A stretch of 38,400 nt of DNA from Candidatus Kuenenia stuttgartensis (GCA_943332855.1 CALQRA010000017.1:1-38400), one strand, 5' to 3'; positions 23,486-31,533 are shown, counted from the stretch's first letter. The notes: a model not told the origin generated them from the letters alone. Numbers and translations: made by a program.

Positions 23486-23932
23486 TCACTTCTTGACGGC
23501 TTCGAAGGCGTTCTTGTCGCCGCCGAACACGAGCTTGACCTTCTCTTCGTCGGAGGCCTTCTCGACCTTCCCCTTGCAGTTGTTGCAGCAGAAGGTCACC
23601 TCGGCATCACCGACGGCGAGCTTCGTCTCGGGCTTGGTTTCGCCGCCGGAGAGCGGGCAGCACTTCTGGGTCAGCTGGCCGGTCGACACCATCTGCTGAC
23701 TGGCCTTGGCGGCGAACTTGGCCGAATCACCCTTGAAAGCACCGGCACACTTGTCGCAGCAGAAATAGACCTTGCCGCCGGCGAAGTCGGCGCTCTTTTC
23801 GGGGTTGCAACCCTTGCCGGACACCGGGCACTTGGCATCCTTCGGCTCCTTCGGGGCGGCCGAGACAACGGCCGAGCCGACAAGCAGGGCGACCAGAGCG
23901 AAAGCGGCGACGAGACGGGAAATCTTCATCAT
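23486..23932 (-). CDS. Exported protein with two YHS-like cysteine modules
   Basis: Predicted periplasmic protein of 148 residues. Residues 1-26 are a signal peptide (MMKISRLVAAFALVALLVGS, cleavage near SAA). The mature part contains two repeats of one module: Cys35-PVSG ... VYFCCDKC (Cys58, 59, 62) and Cys92-PLSG ... VTFCCNNC (Cys115, 116, 119). This Cys-P-x-S-G plus F-C-C-x-x-C pattern matches YHS-type metal-binding domains often seen in secreted planctomycete proteins. Metal or copper handling is possible but not shown. The first of two adjacent ATGs (complement 23930-23932) is chosen for its AGGAGG at a ten-base spacing. A strong terminator follows. Confidence 0.85.
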   Translation of the reverse strand: MMKISRLVAAFALVALLVGSAVVSAAPKEPKDAKCPVSGKGCNPEKSADFAGGKVYFCCDKCAGAFKGDSAKFAAKASQQMVSTGQLTQKCCPLSGGETKPETKLAVGDAEVTFCCNNCKGKVEKASDEEKVKLVFGGDKNAFEAVKK

Positions 23933-24100
23933 GGGGAAGGAGCCTCCTAGGAAGCGGAAGGAAAGGAACCGAAAGACCCACATTCCCGTCATGATAGGGG
24001 GTGTCAGGGGGCGGAGCAACCGGCAAAACCGACGGATCCGGCCGCGGCGGGCCCCCTTTTCCCCTCCGGCCGGGACGGGGGGCTGGGTTCCACCGGCCCG

Positions 24101-25498
24101 TCATCCCTTTTCCAGTGGCGGCGGGAGCCGCTGCCTCGGCTCCGGCAGCCCCGCGGCGACGATGGCCCCGGCGGCGATCACCACGGCCCCGAGGATGAAG
24201 ACCGGCTCGAATCCGAGCCGGTCGACCCCCCACCCGACCAGCGGCGAGACGACGAAGGGCGCCGCCAGGGCCGCCCCGACGATGCTCACATAGCGGGGAT
24301 GCTCGGTCGGGCGCGGGGCCAACTCGAGGGCGTAGTTTGTGAACAGCCGCAGCGAGAGCGGATTGAGCCCCAGCGGCAGGTAGACGAGCCAAAACCATTC
24401 CACCGCCACCCCGTGCGGCGCGCGGGCCAAGCCCGTGACGAGGAGCGGCGTCAGCGCGGAGAGGGCAACGAGCCAGACAAGAACCACCCGTGTCCCGCGC
24501 CGATCGGAGAGCGGGCCGACCACGAGACTAGCTCCCCCTGTGGCGGCATTTTGGACCACGACCCAGGTCAGCAGGCTGCCGATCTGGCTCCCGAGCCGAT
24601 CGCGCGCAAAGGCCTGGTAATGGGGGAAGAGCATGAGCACCGCCGAGAAGCAGGCCGCCACGCACGCCAGACGGACGAGGCTCGGGTCCGCGGCGAGGGT
24701 CTGCCGCCAGCCATCGATCCCCGCCCGACAGGCCGACCACCAGCCGCGCCGGTCCGGCACGGCGCCGGGCTGCCGGAGCACCGGATGGCCGCCGTCAGGG
24801 GGTTCGTCGAGAAACGGCGGCACGAGCGCGGCGAGCCCGAAGAAGGCCGCCGTCGCCGCGAAGATCTTTGGAAAGCCGTCTGGCTCCTCGAGCCAGCGGC
24901 CGAGCCACAGCCAAGCCGCCGCGATCGCCAGGACGCTCCCCAGGGAGACGCTCACGAGCATCGCCCGGCCACGGTGCCCGGGGGCGATGAGCTTTCCCTG
25001 AAGCGCGGCGACGACGAGTTGGTTAAGCCCATTACAGGAGGAGAAGGTGGCGTAGACGACAAGAAAGAGGAGCGCCAGAAGGTCGGGGCGGCGGGCCGTC
25101 AGCGGCATCCACGCCACCGCGAGGAGGGCGAAGCAGGCGGCCATGAGGGCGCTTGAGCGCATCAGGGCCCACTTCTTCACAGGCGCCCGGGAGATTCGGC
25201 CGGAGAAGAGGAGCGGCGTGAGGCTTTGGCCGCCACGATTGAGCACCGGGAGCAGGCCGCGGAGCGTGCCGGAATCGACGACGGCGTCGAGGACCGCCGG
25301 CATGATGATCGTCTCGGTCTTGAAGATCCATCCGACCCGAACGATCACCTGATGGATCTCGAGGGCGAGGGTGTTCCACGCGGCGCGCGCCGCTTCCTGA
25401 TCGCGGCCACCTTCGGCCGCAGCCCGATCCACGGGCCCCGCTGGGGCACGGCGCTCCCCGGCCGCGGCGCTGTCGAGGTCGTGCAATCCGCGGTCCAT
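24101..25498 (-). CDS. MFS-type membrane transporter
   Basis: Polytopic membrane protein of 465 residues with about ten to twelve hydrophobic segments in two halves, separated by a charged loop that contains a basic stretch (PGHRGRAMLVSVS) and a Pro-rich region (FLDEPPDGGHPVLRQPG). The second half has GPLSDRRGTRVVLVWLVAL, an MFS motif A-like loop (G-x3-D-R-x-G), and ends with GWGVDRLGFEPVFILGAV. The substrate is unknown. The N-terminal 60 residues are hydrophilic. The ATG complement at 25496-25498 is preferred to the upstream in-frame starts, which lie in the divergent promoter region. Confidence 0.75.
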   Translation of the reverse strand: MDRGLHDLDSAAAGERRAPAGPVDRAAAEGGRDQEAARAAWNTLALEIHQVIVRVGWIFKTETIIMPAVLDAVVDSGTLRGLLPVLNRGGQSLTPLLFSGRISRAPVKKWALMRSSALMAACFALLAVAWMPLTARRPDLLALLFLVVYATFSSCNGLNQLVVAALQGKLIAPGHRGRAMLVSVSLGSVLAIAAAWLWLGRWLEEPDGFPKIFAATAAFFGLAALVPPFLDEPPDGGHPVLRQPGAVPDRRGWWSACRAGIDGWRQTLAADPSLVRLACVAACFSAVLMLFPHYQAFARDRLGSQIGSLLTWVVVQNAATGGASLVVGPLSDRRGTRVVLVWLVALSALTPLLVTGLARAPHGVAVEWFWLVYLPLGLNPLSLRLFTNYALELAPRPTEHPRYVSIVGAALAAPFVVSPLVGWGVDRLGFEPVFILGAVVIAAGAIVAAGLPEPRQRLPPPLEKG

Positions 25499-25692
25499 GG
25501 GGGTACGATTCCGGAAGCGACGCGATCGTGCGCCGGCGGCAGCATGAGGTTTTGACCGTTCATCGTCCAACCCCCATCTCGTCCTTTGGGAGCCCTTGGC
25601 CGGCGCACGTCGGCCGCTCCAGTCCCCAAAGCGCCGCGGAGATGACCGAGCCGGGAAGACGCAGCCCCCCACCTTCGGCCCGAGGAGCCACG

Positions 25693-26901
25693 ATGACCTG
25701 GAACACCCCCCGACTCGACCGCCGGTCCGTTGCCCGCTTTGGGCTCACCGGGCTGCTTGCCTCCGCAGCGATCGGCAGCCTGCCAGAGGGGCTGTTTGCC
25801 GCCGATCCCGACACGACGCGCCTCGTCTACTTCGGGACCTACACCGGCGCCCCTCCGCAGGGGGCCGGGATCTACGTCGCTCGCTTCAACACCACCGACG
25901 GCACGCTCTCCGAGCCCACGCTCGCTGCGGAGCTGCGCAATCCCTCCTACCTCGCCCTCCATCCTTCCCAGCCATTCCTCTATGCGGTCTCCGAGGTCGC
26001 CGACGCCGATGGCAAGCCGACCGGGAGCGTCGTGGCGCTGGCGATCGATCCGGCGACGGGAGTGCTCACGCAGCTCAACCACCAGTCGTCCGGCGGCAGC
26101 GGGCCGTGCGCCGTGTCGGTCGATCCCTCGGGGCGGGCCGTCCTGGCGGCCAACTACGGCGGCGGGAGCGCGGTCTGCCTCGGGATCGAGCCCGATGGAA
26201 GGCTCCGGCCGGCGCTGGCAGGGAATCCGGCGGGGTTCATCCAGCATGCGGGGAAGAGCGTCAATCCGGCCCGCCAGGAAGGACCCCACGGGCATTCGAT
26301 CGATCCCTCCCCCGACGGCCGCTTTGCCGTCGTCTGCGACCTCGGAATCGATAAAGTCCTCGTCCATGCCCTCGATGCCGGGAAAGGGACGATCGCGCCC
26401 CACACGGCGGCCACGATGGCGCCGGGGGCTGGCCCGCGGCACTTCGCCTTCCATCCCGACCGTCGCCATGCCTACTCCATCAACGAGCTCGATCTGACCG
26501 TGACGGTGTTCGACTTCGACGCCCAGGCCGGGGCCCTCGAGCCGGTGCAGACGCTCTCCACGATCCCGGCTGGCATTACCGACCGAAGCGGATTCTCCAC
26601 CGCCGAGATCGCCGTTCATCCGTCGGGGAAGTTCGTCTACGGATCCAACCGCGGCCACGACTCGATCGCCATGTATGCCGTCGATCCCCCCACCGGCCGG
26701 CTCACGTTCCTCGGGGCCGAGCCGATCCGTGGCAAGACACCCCGCAACTTCGCCATCGATCCCTCGGGCAAGTGGCTCCTGGCGGCCGGCCAGGATTCCC
26801 ATGGCGTGAGCCTGTTTGCCATCGACCAGGCCACCGGCAAGCTGTCGTTCACCGGCCGGACGGTGCCGGTGCCCGCCCCGGTCTGCATCACCTTTCGCTG
26901 A
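25693..26901 (+). CDS. Exported lactonase (6-phosphogluconolactonase-like seven-bladed propeller)
   Basis: Beta-propeller protein of the Pgl/YbhE lactonase family, 402 residues. The N-terminus has a Tat-like signal (DRRSVARFGLTGLLASAAIG), so export in folded form is likely and a role in the cytosolic pentose phosphate pathway less so. Family marks: VYFGTYTG, GIYVARFN, NPSYLALHPSQPFLYAVSE, GSGPCAVSVDPSGRAVLAANYGGG, GPHGHSIDPSPDGRFAVVCDLG, GPRHFAFHPD and YGSNRGHDSIA. A Shine-Dalgarno-like GAGGAG precedes the ATG at 25693. It is divergent from the MFS gene and 58 bases before panD. Confidence 0.88.
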   Translation: MTWNTPRLDRRSVARFGLTGLLASAAIGSLPEGLFAADPDTTRLVYFGTYTGAPPQGAGIYVARFNTTDGTLSEPTLAAELRNPSYLALHPSQPFLYAVSEVADADGKPTGSVVALAIDPATGVLTQLNHQSSGGSGPCAVSVDPSGRAVLAANYGGGSAVCLGIEPDGRLRPALAGNPAGFIQHAGKSVNPARQEGPHGHSIDPSPDGRFAVVCDLGIDKVLVHALDAGKGTIAPHTAATMAPGAGPRHFAFHPDRRHAYSINELDLTVTVFDFDAQAGALEPVQTLSTIPAGITDRSGFSTAEIAVHPSGKFVYGSNRGHDSIAMYAVDPPTGRLTFLGAEPIRGKTPRNFAIDPSGKWLLAAGQDSHGVSLFAIDQATGKLSFTGRTVPVPAPVCITFR

Positions 26902-26959
26902 TGGCAAGCGTCAAACCGTTTCCTCCTTCCCGCCGCCACGCCCAGCGCCCTGCCCACCC

Positions 26960-27325
26960 ATGACCATCTGCCTGCTCAAGTCGAAGATCCACCGTGCCGC
27001 CGTCACGGCCGCCTCGCTCGACTACGAGGGGAGCCTGACGATCGCCGCCGACCTGGCCGAGAAGGTCGGCCTGCGGGCTTACGAAAGGATCCTCGTTGGC
27101 AACATGGCCAACGGCGAGCGGTTCGAGACGTATGTGATCCTCGGTGCGCCTGGATCGGGGGCGATCGAGCTCAATGGCGCCACGGCCCACCTCGGCAAGC
27201 CGGGCGATCGGCTGACGATCATGGCGTTTGGCCAGTACAACGCCGAGGAAGCCCGCCATCACCAGCCGGCGGTGATCGTGCTCGATGCCACCAACACGAT
27301 CGTGCGTGATCGGACCGGCCACTGA
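26960..27325 (+). CDS. panD: Aspartate 1-decarboxylase proenzyme
   Basis: Pyruvoyl enzyme that makes beta-alanine from aspartate for pantothenate and CoA synthesis. The protein has 121 residues. Self-cleavage should occur at Gly24-Ser25 in DYEGS, the same position as in E. coli; Lys9, Arg54, Tyr58 and Asn72 of the active site are all present at canonical numbers. The ATG at 26960 gives this exact numbering; the frame open upstream overlaps the lactonase. No Shine-Dalgarno sequence is visible in the C-rich leader. Confidence 0.96.
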   Translation: MTICLLKSKIHRAAVTAASLDYEGSLTIAADLAEKVGLRAYERILVGNMANGERFETYVILGAPGSGAIELNGATAHLGKPGDRLTIMAFGQYNAEEARHHQPAVIVLDATNTIVRDRTGH

Positions 27326-27433
27326 TCGGACGGGCCCGGGCCCCGCCGCGGAAGCCCAGACTGCGAACAACCCCCGCCAGTCGCGGCGCTTCCCGCCGCT
27401 TCCGAAGCCATCCCACAGACCGCCCGAGGCCTC

Positions 27434-27482
27434 AAAAAAAACGCCTTTCCCCCAGCCCGAAGGATGGGCTGAAGGAAAGGCG
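27434..27482 (-). terminator. Intrinsic terminator of the small lipoprotein gene (copy A)
   Basis: On the minus strand, CGCCTTTCC pairs with GGAAAGGCG (9 bp) around an inner CAGCCC/GGGCTG hairpin and is followed by a T-run of eight (complement of A at 27434-27441). It starts 36 bases after the stop at 27519 and closes the DUF1559-lipoprotein cluster. It faces panD, for which no separate terminator is seen. Confidence 0.9.
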
Positions 27483-27518
27483 ATTGATGCATGGCCGGAA
27501 AAGCCGGGCCAGAAAAAA

Positions 27519-27857
27519 TCAGAGGGGCTCGGTAGCCAACGGCGCGGTCGGCTTGTTGGGCGCCTTGGCCCCCTTCTTCGGCCCGGTCACCCGCGGAGCG
27601 TTGGCCTTGGGGGCCGCGTCGCCAGCAGGCTCGGGAGCCGCAGCCGCAGGGCTGGCAGCAGCAGCAGGAGCACTCTCCGCCGGGACGACCTTGGTCGCTT
27701 TCGGAGGAGTTTTCACACCTTCAGTAGGCCCACCGGGCTGCGGTGTCGAGGGAACAACAGGCGCGACCGGAGGGGCCTTCGTTTCCGAGCAACCGGAGGC
27801 GATGACGACGGCGGCAACGGCAAGCGTCAGCCAACAGGAGAAACAACGAGTAGTCAT
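27519..27857 (-). CDS. Small Pro/Ala-rich lipoprotein, copy A
   Basis: Putative lipoprotein of 112 residues. A basic N-terminus and hydrophobic core end in VVIASGC, a lipobox-like site with Cys23 as the lipidated residue. The mature part is low-complexity, rich in Pro, Ala and Lys (PAESAPAAAASPAAAAPEP, VTGPKKGAKAPNKP). No domain is recognised. The ATG complement at 27855-27857 is preferred to the TTG just before it; AAGGA lies nine bases upstream. It follows the DUF1559 gene copy A by 130 bases with a strong hairpin between. The same arrangement recurs with copy B at 29838. Confidence 0.75.
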   Translation of the reverse strand: MTTRCFSCWLTLAVAAVVIASGCSETKAPPVAPVVPSTPQPGGPTEGVKTPPKATKVVPAESAPAAAASPAAAAPEPAGDAAPKANAPRVTGPKKGAKAPNKPTAPLATEPL

Positions 27858-27930
27858 CAATTGGAATCCTTGGGAAAGGCGGGAGAGGTGGTGGTCTGCA
27901 GATCAGCTCGGGGCCACGCCCCAAGACTTC

Positions 27931-27964
27931 GTCGGGCCGCCGACCTTTCGGCCGGCGGCCCGAC
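27931..27964 (-). other. Strong intercistronic hairpin after DUF1559 copy A
   Basis: Perfect 12-bp stem GTCGGGCCGCCG / CGGCGGCCCGAC with a ten-base loop, 23 bases after the stop of the DUF1559 gene (minus strand). There is no T-run, so it looks like a mRNA-stabilising or attenuating hairpin rather than a full terminator. Confidence 0.75.
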
Positions 27965-27987
27965 AGGAAGCCTGGTCGGGGAATCGG

Positions 27988-29109
27988 TCAATCGACCGGC
28001 GTGTTGAGAGCCTGGCCGTCGGCCCTCCCGGACAACTGCAACATCGTGTCAGGATCAGTGGAGACGTTGATCCCCTTCACCGAGCCGTCGGCAAGCACGT
28101 AGTTGATCATGCCGCCGGAGTGGAAGCTCGAGAACCGGTAGTACTTCCGGTCGGAGGCATCATAGGGCGTGCCACCCAACGACTTGGCCATGTAGTGCAT
28201 CGGCACCGGCCCGGAAGTCCAAGCAAAGGAATACATCCGATTCGTCCCCATCCTGCCGTAGGGCTGACCGGCGGCATTGGCGGAAGCGCCTGATTTGTCG
28301 TAGAAGCCTCCGGTGACCTCACCGAAGGCGATGCACTTCGACGTCCCGTCGATGATGTCCTTCATGGCCGAAGCCTCGACACTACGGAACAGGCCCTTGT
28401 AGGTATCGACGTTCGTGGCATTCGTCCCGGTCAAACCAAGGTACTGTGCATCATCGTTGAGCCGACCGGCACACCCCAGGTAGTTGGTGCACTGGTGATT
28501 GCGGGTGATCGGGTCCGGCGGATCGTCGTTGACGCCGTAGGCACCGTAGATCGTCGGCGACTGGATGAAGAACAGCGACAGATCGGTCGAGCCACCCAAC
28601 TTCCGCGCCGACTCGGCGTTGTCGGAGGGGCACAGGAGAGCCGAAATCCGAGTGCCAGTCACGGCATTGACCGCGGCGTAGCTCCAGTAGGGAAGCTTCT
28701 TCGTGTCGCTGCCGTTCCCCGCCGTGACATAGTCGTTGGGATTCATCTTCATGCTGCTGGAGAACGGCTGGGAGGTCGCCGTTTCCTCCATATAGGGCAA
28801 CAGGTAGACCAGCGTGCCGCAGAAGGTGTACTTATCCCAGGGATTTCCTCCAGCGACGACATTAGGATCCTGCGGCGCGACAACACCGGGGGGAAACTTC
28901 TTCGTGGAAGATTCGTAATTCAACAAGGCGAGGCCAAGTTGCTTCATGTTGTTTTGGCAGGCACTGCGGCGGGCCGCTTCGCGGGCCGATTGAACGGCCG
29001 GAAGGAGGAGCCCGACGAGTGTGCCGATGATGGCGATGACAACGAGCAGTTCAACCAGCGTGAAACCGTGGCGGTGCTTTCCGGCACGGCTCAAACCTGC
29101 AAGGACCAT
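27988..29109 (-). CDS. DUF1559 pseudopilin-like protein, copy A
   Basis: Protein of 373 residues with a type IV prepilin-like N-terminus: HRHG followed by [25 protein letters not shown]. Prepilin peptidase cleavage is predicted after Gly15, with Phe16 as +1 and Glu20 as +5. The next segment [26 protein letters not shown] and the C-terminal HSGGMINYVLADGSVKGI are diagnostic of DUF1559, a family strongly expanded in planctomycetes; it is thought to be displayed on the cell surface or in pseudopilus-like structures, role unknown. The spacing is H-x10-DG rather than the common H-x9-DG. The start is the ATG after GGGGTGAGCTC, a leader identical in copy B. A small lipoprotein gene follows. Confidence 0.93.
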   Translation of the reverse strand: MVLAGLSRAGKHRHGFTLVELLVVIAIIGTLVGLLLPAVQSAREAARRSACQNNMKQLGLALLNYESSTKKFPPGVVAPQDPNVVAGGNPWDKYTFCGTLVYLLPYMEETATSQPFSSSMKMNPNDYVTAGNGSDTKKLPYWSYAAVNAVTGTRISALLCPSDNAESARKLGGSTDLSLFFIQSPTIYGAYGVNDDPPDPITRNHQCTNYLGCAGRLNDDAQYLGLTGTNATNVDTYKGLFRSVEASAMKDIIDGTSKCIAFGEVTGGFYDKSGASANAAGQPYGRMGTNRMYSFAWTSGPVPMHYMAKSLGGTPYDASDRKYYRFSSFHSGGMINYVLADGSVKGINVSTDPDTMLQLSGRADGQALNTPVD

Positions 29110-29204
29110 GAGCTCACCCCGTGAAAATAGAAGGAAAAAATCCGGATGACGAAGAGGTGCCGGGGCGGACCAGCCCGCCACAACCAACCGGCAAGAAACC
29201 AACT

Positions 29205-29241
29205 GAATGGATCATCAAGATGTTGATCAAGAATGGATCAT
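29205..29241. promoter_or_regulatory. Repeated ATCA-rich motif, possible operator
   Basis: The 11-mer GAATGGATCAT occurs at 29205-29215 and again at 29231-29241. Between them lie ATCAA-GATG-TTGAT (29214-29227) and the palindrome TTGATCAA (29223-29230). It lies about 96-132 bases upstream of the DUF1559 copy A start. The arrangement resembles a transcription factor site, but no regulator can be named. Confidence 0.3.
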
Positions 29242-29574
29242 GATTCGAAGCAGGGCGGATCACCTTGGAGGCTGATTCGTCCGCCGCTGGCTCGCAGACC
29301 TCCAGCGCAGGCAGTTTGTGCCGATCCCTCAACCGCCCTTGCCCCTGCTCACAGGTTACTCATGTCTGTGGTGTATGGCAATGAAACTGCCGCAGAAATA
29401 ATCTCCCCGGAAGGGCCGGCGGACAGCCCGTCAGATGCGGCAAAACCGCTCCAACTGACCCCCGCCACGCCGATCCAAGGCTACGCCGGCAGGCCGAGGA
29501 GAGAGTGCCCCCCGGTGGGTTTTGCGGCCGAAAACCCCGGAAAACATCGGCCATAGAGGGGGGTTTCCCCATTT

Positions 29575-29600
29575 GGAAAAGGTCAAGAATGACTTTTTCC
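29575..29600. repeat. Small hairpin in intergenic region
   Basis: GGAAAAGGTCA and TGACTTTTTCC form an 11-bp stem (one G-T pair when read on the plus strand) with the loop AGAA. No gene ends close enough on either strand to make it an obvious terminator. Confidence 0.5.
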
Positions 29601-29763
29601 ATGGCCAAGGAGGGCCAGCGGACCAACTCTGGCGGAGCTTTGGGCTGGCAGGGCTTTCGATCAATCGCCCCGGCGCCGAATGCGGCCGGGCAATCCCCTG
29701 AAAAACCGGCCCCTGAAAAACACCATCCTTTGGGGGAGGTTTGACTAGGTTGACCAGTGGAGC

Positions 29764-29814
29764 TGGAACAGCGATCCACCCAGCTGCGGGTGGGAAAATC
29801 GCAAGCTTGTTCCA
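29764..29814 (-). other. Long imperfect hairpin after small lipoprotein copy B
   Basis: Three stacked stems are separated by bulges: TGGAACA/TGTTCCA, GCGAT/ATCGC and CCACCC/GGGTGG, around a 6-base loop. It begins 23 bases after the stop at 29838 on the minus strand. No T-run follows. It occupies the position of the terminator that follows copy A and may terminate weakly or protect the 3' end. Confidence 0.6.
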
Positions 29815-29837
29815 CGGACACTTAGCACCGAGATCCG

Positions 29838-30188
29838 TCAGAACGGCTCGGCCTGCGGGCTGTTTCCCTGGAGCTTGGCCGGAACCTTCCCCTTCGGAGG
29901 CCCCTTCACCGAGGGCCCCTTCACCGCGGGAGCGGCCGCGGCGGTTGCCGCTGCAACGGGTGCCGGCGCGGCAGGAGCCGGAGTCGTACTCGCTCCAGGG
30001 ACCGCCTTACCGGGCTTCGGAACACCCATCCCTTGGGGTGCCGCAGGGGCTTGCCCACCATCAGCCACCCCGCCTTGTGGTGCTGCCGCGGGGGCGGGCT
30101 TGGCGCCCTCCGAACATCCGGCCAACCCGCTGGCGGCTCCGGCGAGGGCCAGCGCTGTCACCGCACACCACCCACATCTCACGCTCAT
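29838..30188 (-). CDS. Small Pro/Ala-rich lipoprotein, copy B
   Basis: Putative lipoprotein of 116 residues. Its signal peptide MSVRCGWCAVTALALAGA leads to the clear lipobox SGLAGC. The mature part is low-complexity (PAPAAAPQGG, APVAAATAAAAPAVKG) and ends in a basic Gly/Pro/Lys-rich tail (VKGPPKGKVPAK). No domain is recognised. The ATG complement at 30186-30188 is supported by AGGAGGG nine bases upstream; the open frame further upstream has no signal. It shares overall design and position with copy A (after a DUF1559 gene), although the sequences have diverged. Confidence 0.78.
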   Translation of the reverse strand: MSVRCGWCAVTALALAGAASGLAGCSEGAKPAPAAAPQGGVADGGQAPAAPQGMGVPKPGKAVPGASTTPAPAAPAPVAAATAAAAPAVKGPSVKGPPKGKVPAKLQGNSPQAEPF

Positions 30189-30399
30189 CGGAATAAACCC
30201 TCCTGATGGTCGACTTCTGGATTCGATCACAGCCCGCGGGCCTGCTGACGACGTCAGCGGCGCACGTCCGAGACGGGATTGGTCAGCCGAATCGGCTCGA
30301 CCCGCGCCGCCAATCAGCCCTCTACACCGACTCACCCGCACCACACTCAGAGCCAGCCCTGGCCACCAGGAGCCAGATCCCGATCCCTCTCGCGAGTGC

Positions 30400-30438
30400 G
30401 GGTGGCAGCCGGGCCCGGATCAGGACCGGCTGCCACCC
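30400..30438 (-). other. Strong intercistronic hairpin after DUF1559 copy B
   Basis: Perfect 13-bp stem GGGTGGCAGCCGG / CCGGCTGCCACCC with a 13-base loop, only 12 bases after the DUF1559 copy B stop on the minus strand. No T-run follows. It occupies the same position as the hairpin at 27931-27964 but has a different sequence. Confidence 0.8.
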
Positions 30439-30450
30439 TTGAACGCCACG

Positions 30451-31533
30451 TCAGTCGATCGACGTGTTGAGCGACTGGCCGTCTGCCCGGCCAGCGAGTT
30501 GGAGGAGGGTCTGCGGATCGGTGTCGACGGCGAGATACTTCACCGAGCCGTCAACCATCGAGTAGCCGATCAACGAGCCGGCATGCATGCTGCCGAAGCG
30601 ATACCAAGTCCGGGCCCGGGGATCGTAGCGGCTGCCACCGAAGGAGGTCGTCATCCAGTGCATCGGCATCGCGCCGCACATGTAAGAGAGGCAGGTCTGG
30701 CGACCGACCCCCTTGACGCCGTCGGTGAAGCTGCCGAGGACCTCGCCGAAGCAGATCGTCGTCGAGGTGCCGTCCATGCAGTCCTTGATCGCCGACGCCT
30801 CGCTGTTGCGGAACATCCCGTTGTAGGTGTCGGCTGCCGTGATGTAGGCGGCATTCGACGTGAAGTACACCCCGTCGAGCTCACTCCGCCCGGCGCAGCC
30901 GAGGTAGTTGGTGACGTGGTGATTCGACGTGATCGGATCGGGCGCCTCGTCGTTGAGGTAGTAGCTCGAGCCGGCGGTCGGATCGAGCGTGATGAAGGTC
31001 GTGAACTCCGCAGACCCGCCCGTCTTCCGGGCCGCCTCGGCATTGTCTGACGGGCAGATCAGGCCGGCCAGCCGGGTGCCGGTGACGGCGTTGACCTGCG
31101 GATAGACCCAGTAGTTTTGACGCTTTGGGTCAGCGCCGTTGCCATAGGCAGCGAAGTCGCTGGGGTTCATCTTCATGTTGGCAGAGAACGGCTGATAAAC
31201 CTGCGTCTGCTCCATGTAAGGGAGCAAATAGATGAGGTGGCCGACGAGCGTGTAGTCGTTCCAGCCCTTGCCAGCGGCGAGGTCACCAAAGGCCTTCGGA
31301 ACGATCTGCGACGGAGGGAGTTTCCTCGTCGCCGATTCAGAGTTGAGGAGCGCAAGACTCAACTGCTTCATGTTGTTGGAGCAGGCACTGCGGCGGGCCG
31401 CTTCGCGCGCCGCTTGAACGGCCGGCAGCAGAAGTCCGACGAGCGTGCCGATGATGGCGATGACGACGAGCAATTCGACCAGCGTAAAACCGTGACGGTG
31501 CGTTCCGGCACGGCTCGAACCTTGAAGGACCAT
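30451..31533 (-). CDS. DUF1559 pseudopilin-like protein, copy B
   Basis: Protein of 360 residues, paralogue of the one at 27988. Residues 1-15 end in HRHG, then [20 protein letters not shown]; predicted prepilin cleavage is after Gly15, with Glu20 at +5. Conserved DUF1559 parts: [54 protein letters not shown] and [19 protein letters not shown] (again H-x10-DG). The last residues [13 protein letters not shown] closely resemble copy A (GRADGQALNTPVD). The ATG is chosen after the leader CGGGGTGAGCTC, identical in both copies; the longer frame upstream is not supported. The two proteins probably function in the same structure. Confidence 0.93.
   Translation of the reverse strand: MVLQGSSRAGTHRHGFTLVELLVVIAIIGTLVGLLLPAVQAAREAARRSACSNNMKQLSLALLNSESATRKLPPSQIVPKAFGDLAAGKGWNDYTLVGHLIYLLPYMEQTQVYQPFSANMKMNPSDFAAYGNGADPKRQNYWVYPQVNAVTGTRLAGLICPSDNAEAARKTGGSAEFTTFITLDPTAGSSYYLNDEAPDPITSNHHVTNYLGCAGRSELDGVYFTSNAAYITAADTYNGMFRNSEASAIKDCMDGTSTTICFGEVLGSFTDGVKGVGRQTCLSYMCGAMPMHWMTTSFGGSRYDPRARTWYRFGSMHAGSLIGYSMVDGSVKYLAVDTDPQTLLQLAGRADGQSLNTSID

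Larger units (their letters stand above)
29110..29837. other. 728-base intergenic region upstream of DUF1559 copy A
   Basis: I see no convincing gene here. Contents: the direct repeat GAATGGATCAT at 29205 and 29231 flanking a TTGATCAA palindrome; a hairpin at 29575-29600; the direct repeat CCCCTGAAAAAC at 29695 and 29710; and a long imperfect hairpin at 29764-29814. Open frames of 79 and 153 codons occur on opposite strands without start signals or known domains. It probably holds the promoter of DUF1559 copy A (minus strand). Confidence 0.5.

Noticed and set aside
25499..25692. Sigma70 promoter TTGACC near 25550 for the lactonase gene
   Set aside because: A reasonable -35 is present but no acceptable -10 at 16-18 bases; not listed as a feature.
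29360..29821. 153-codon frame on the minus strand in the intergenic region
   Set aside because: No start signal, signal peptide or recognised domain, and the hairpin and direct repeats fall inside it. It is kept only as part of an unexplained stretch.
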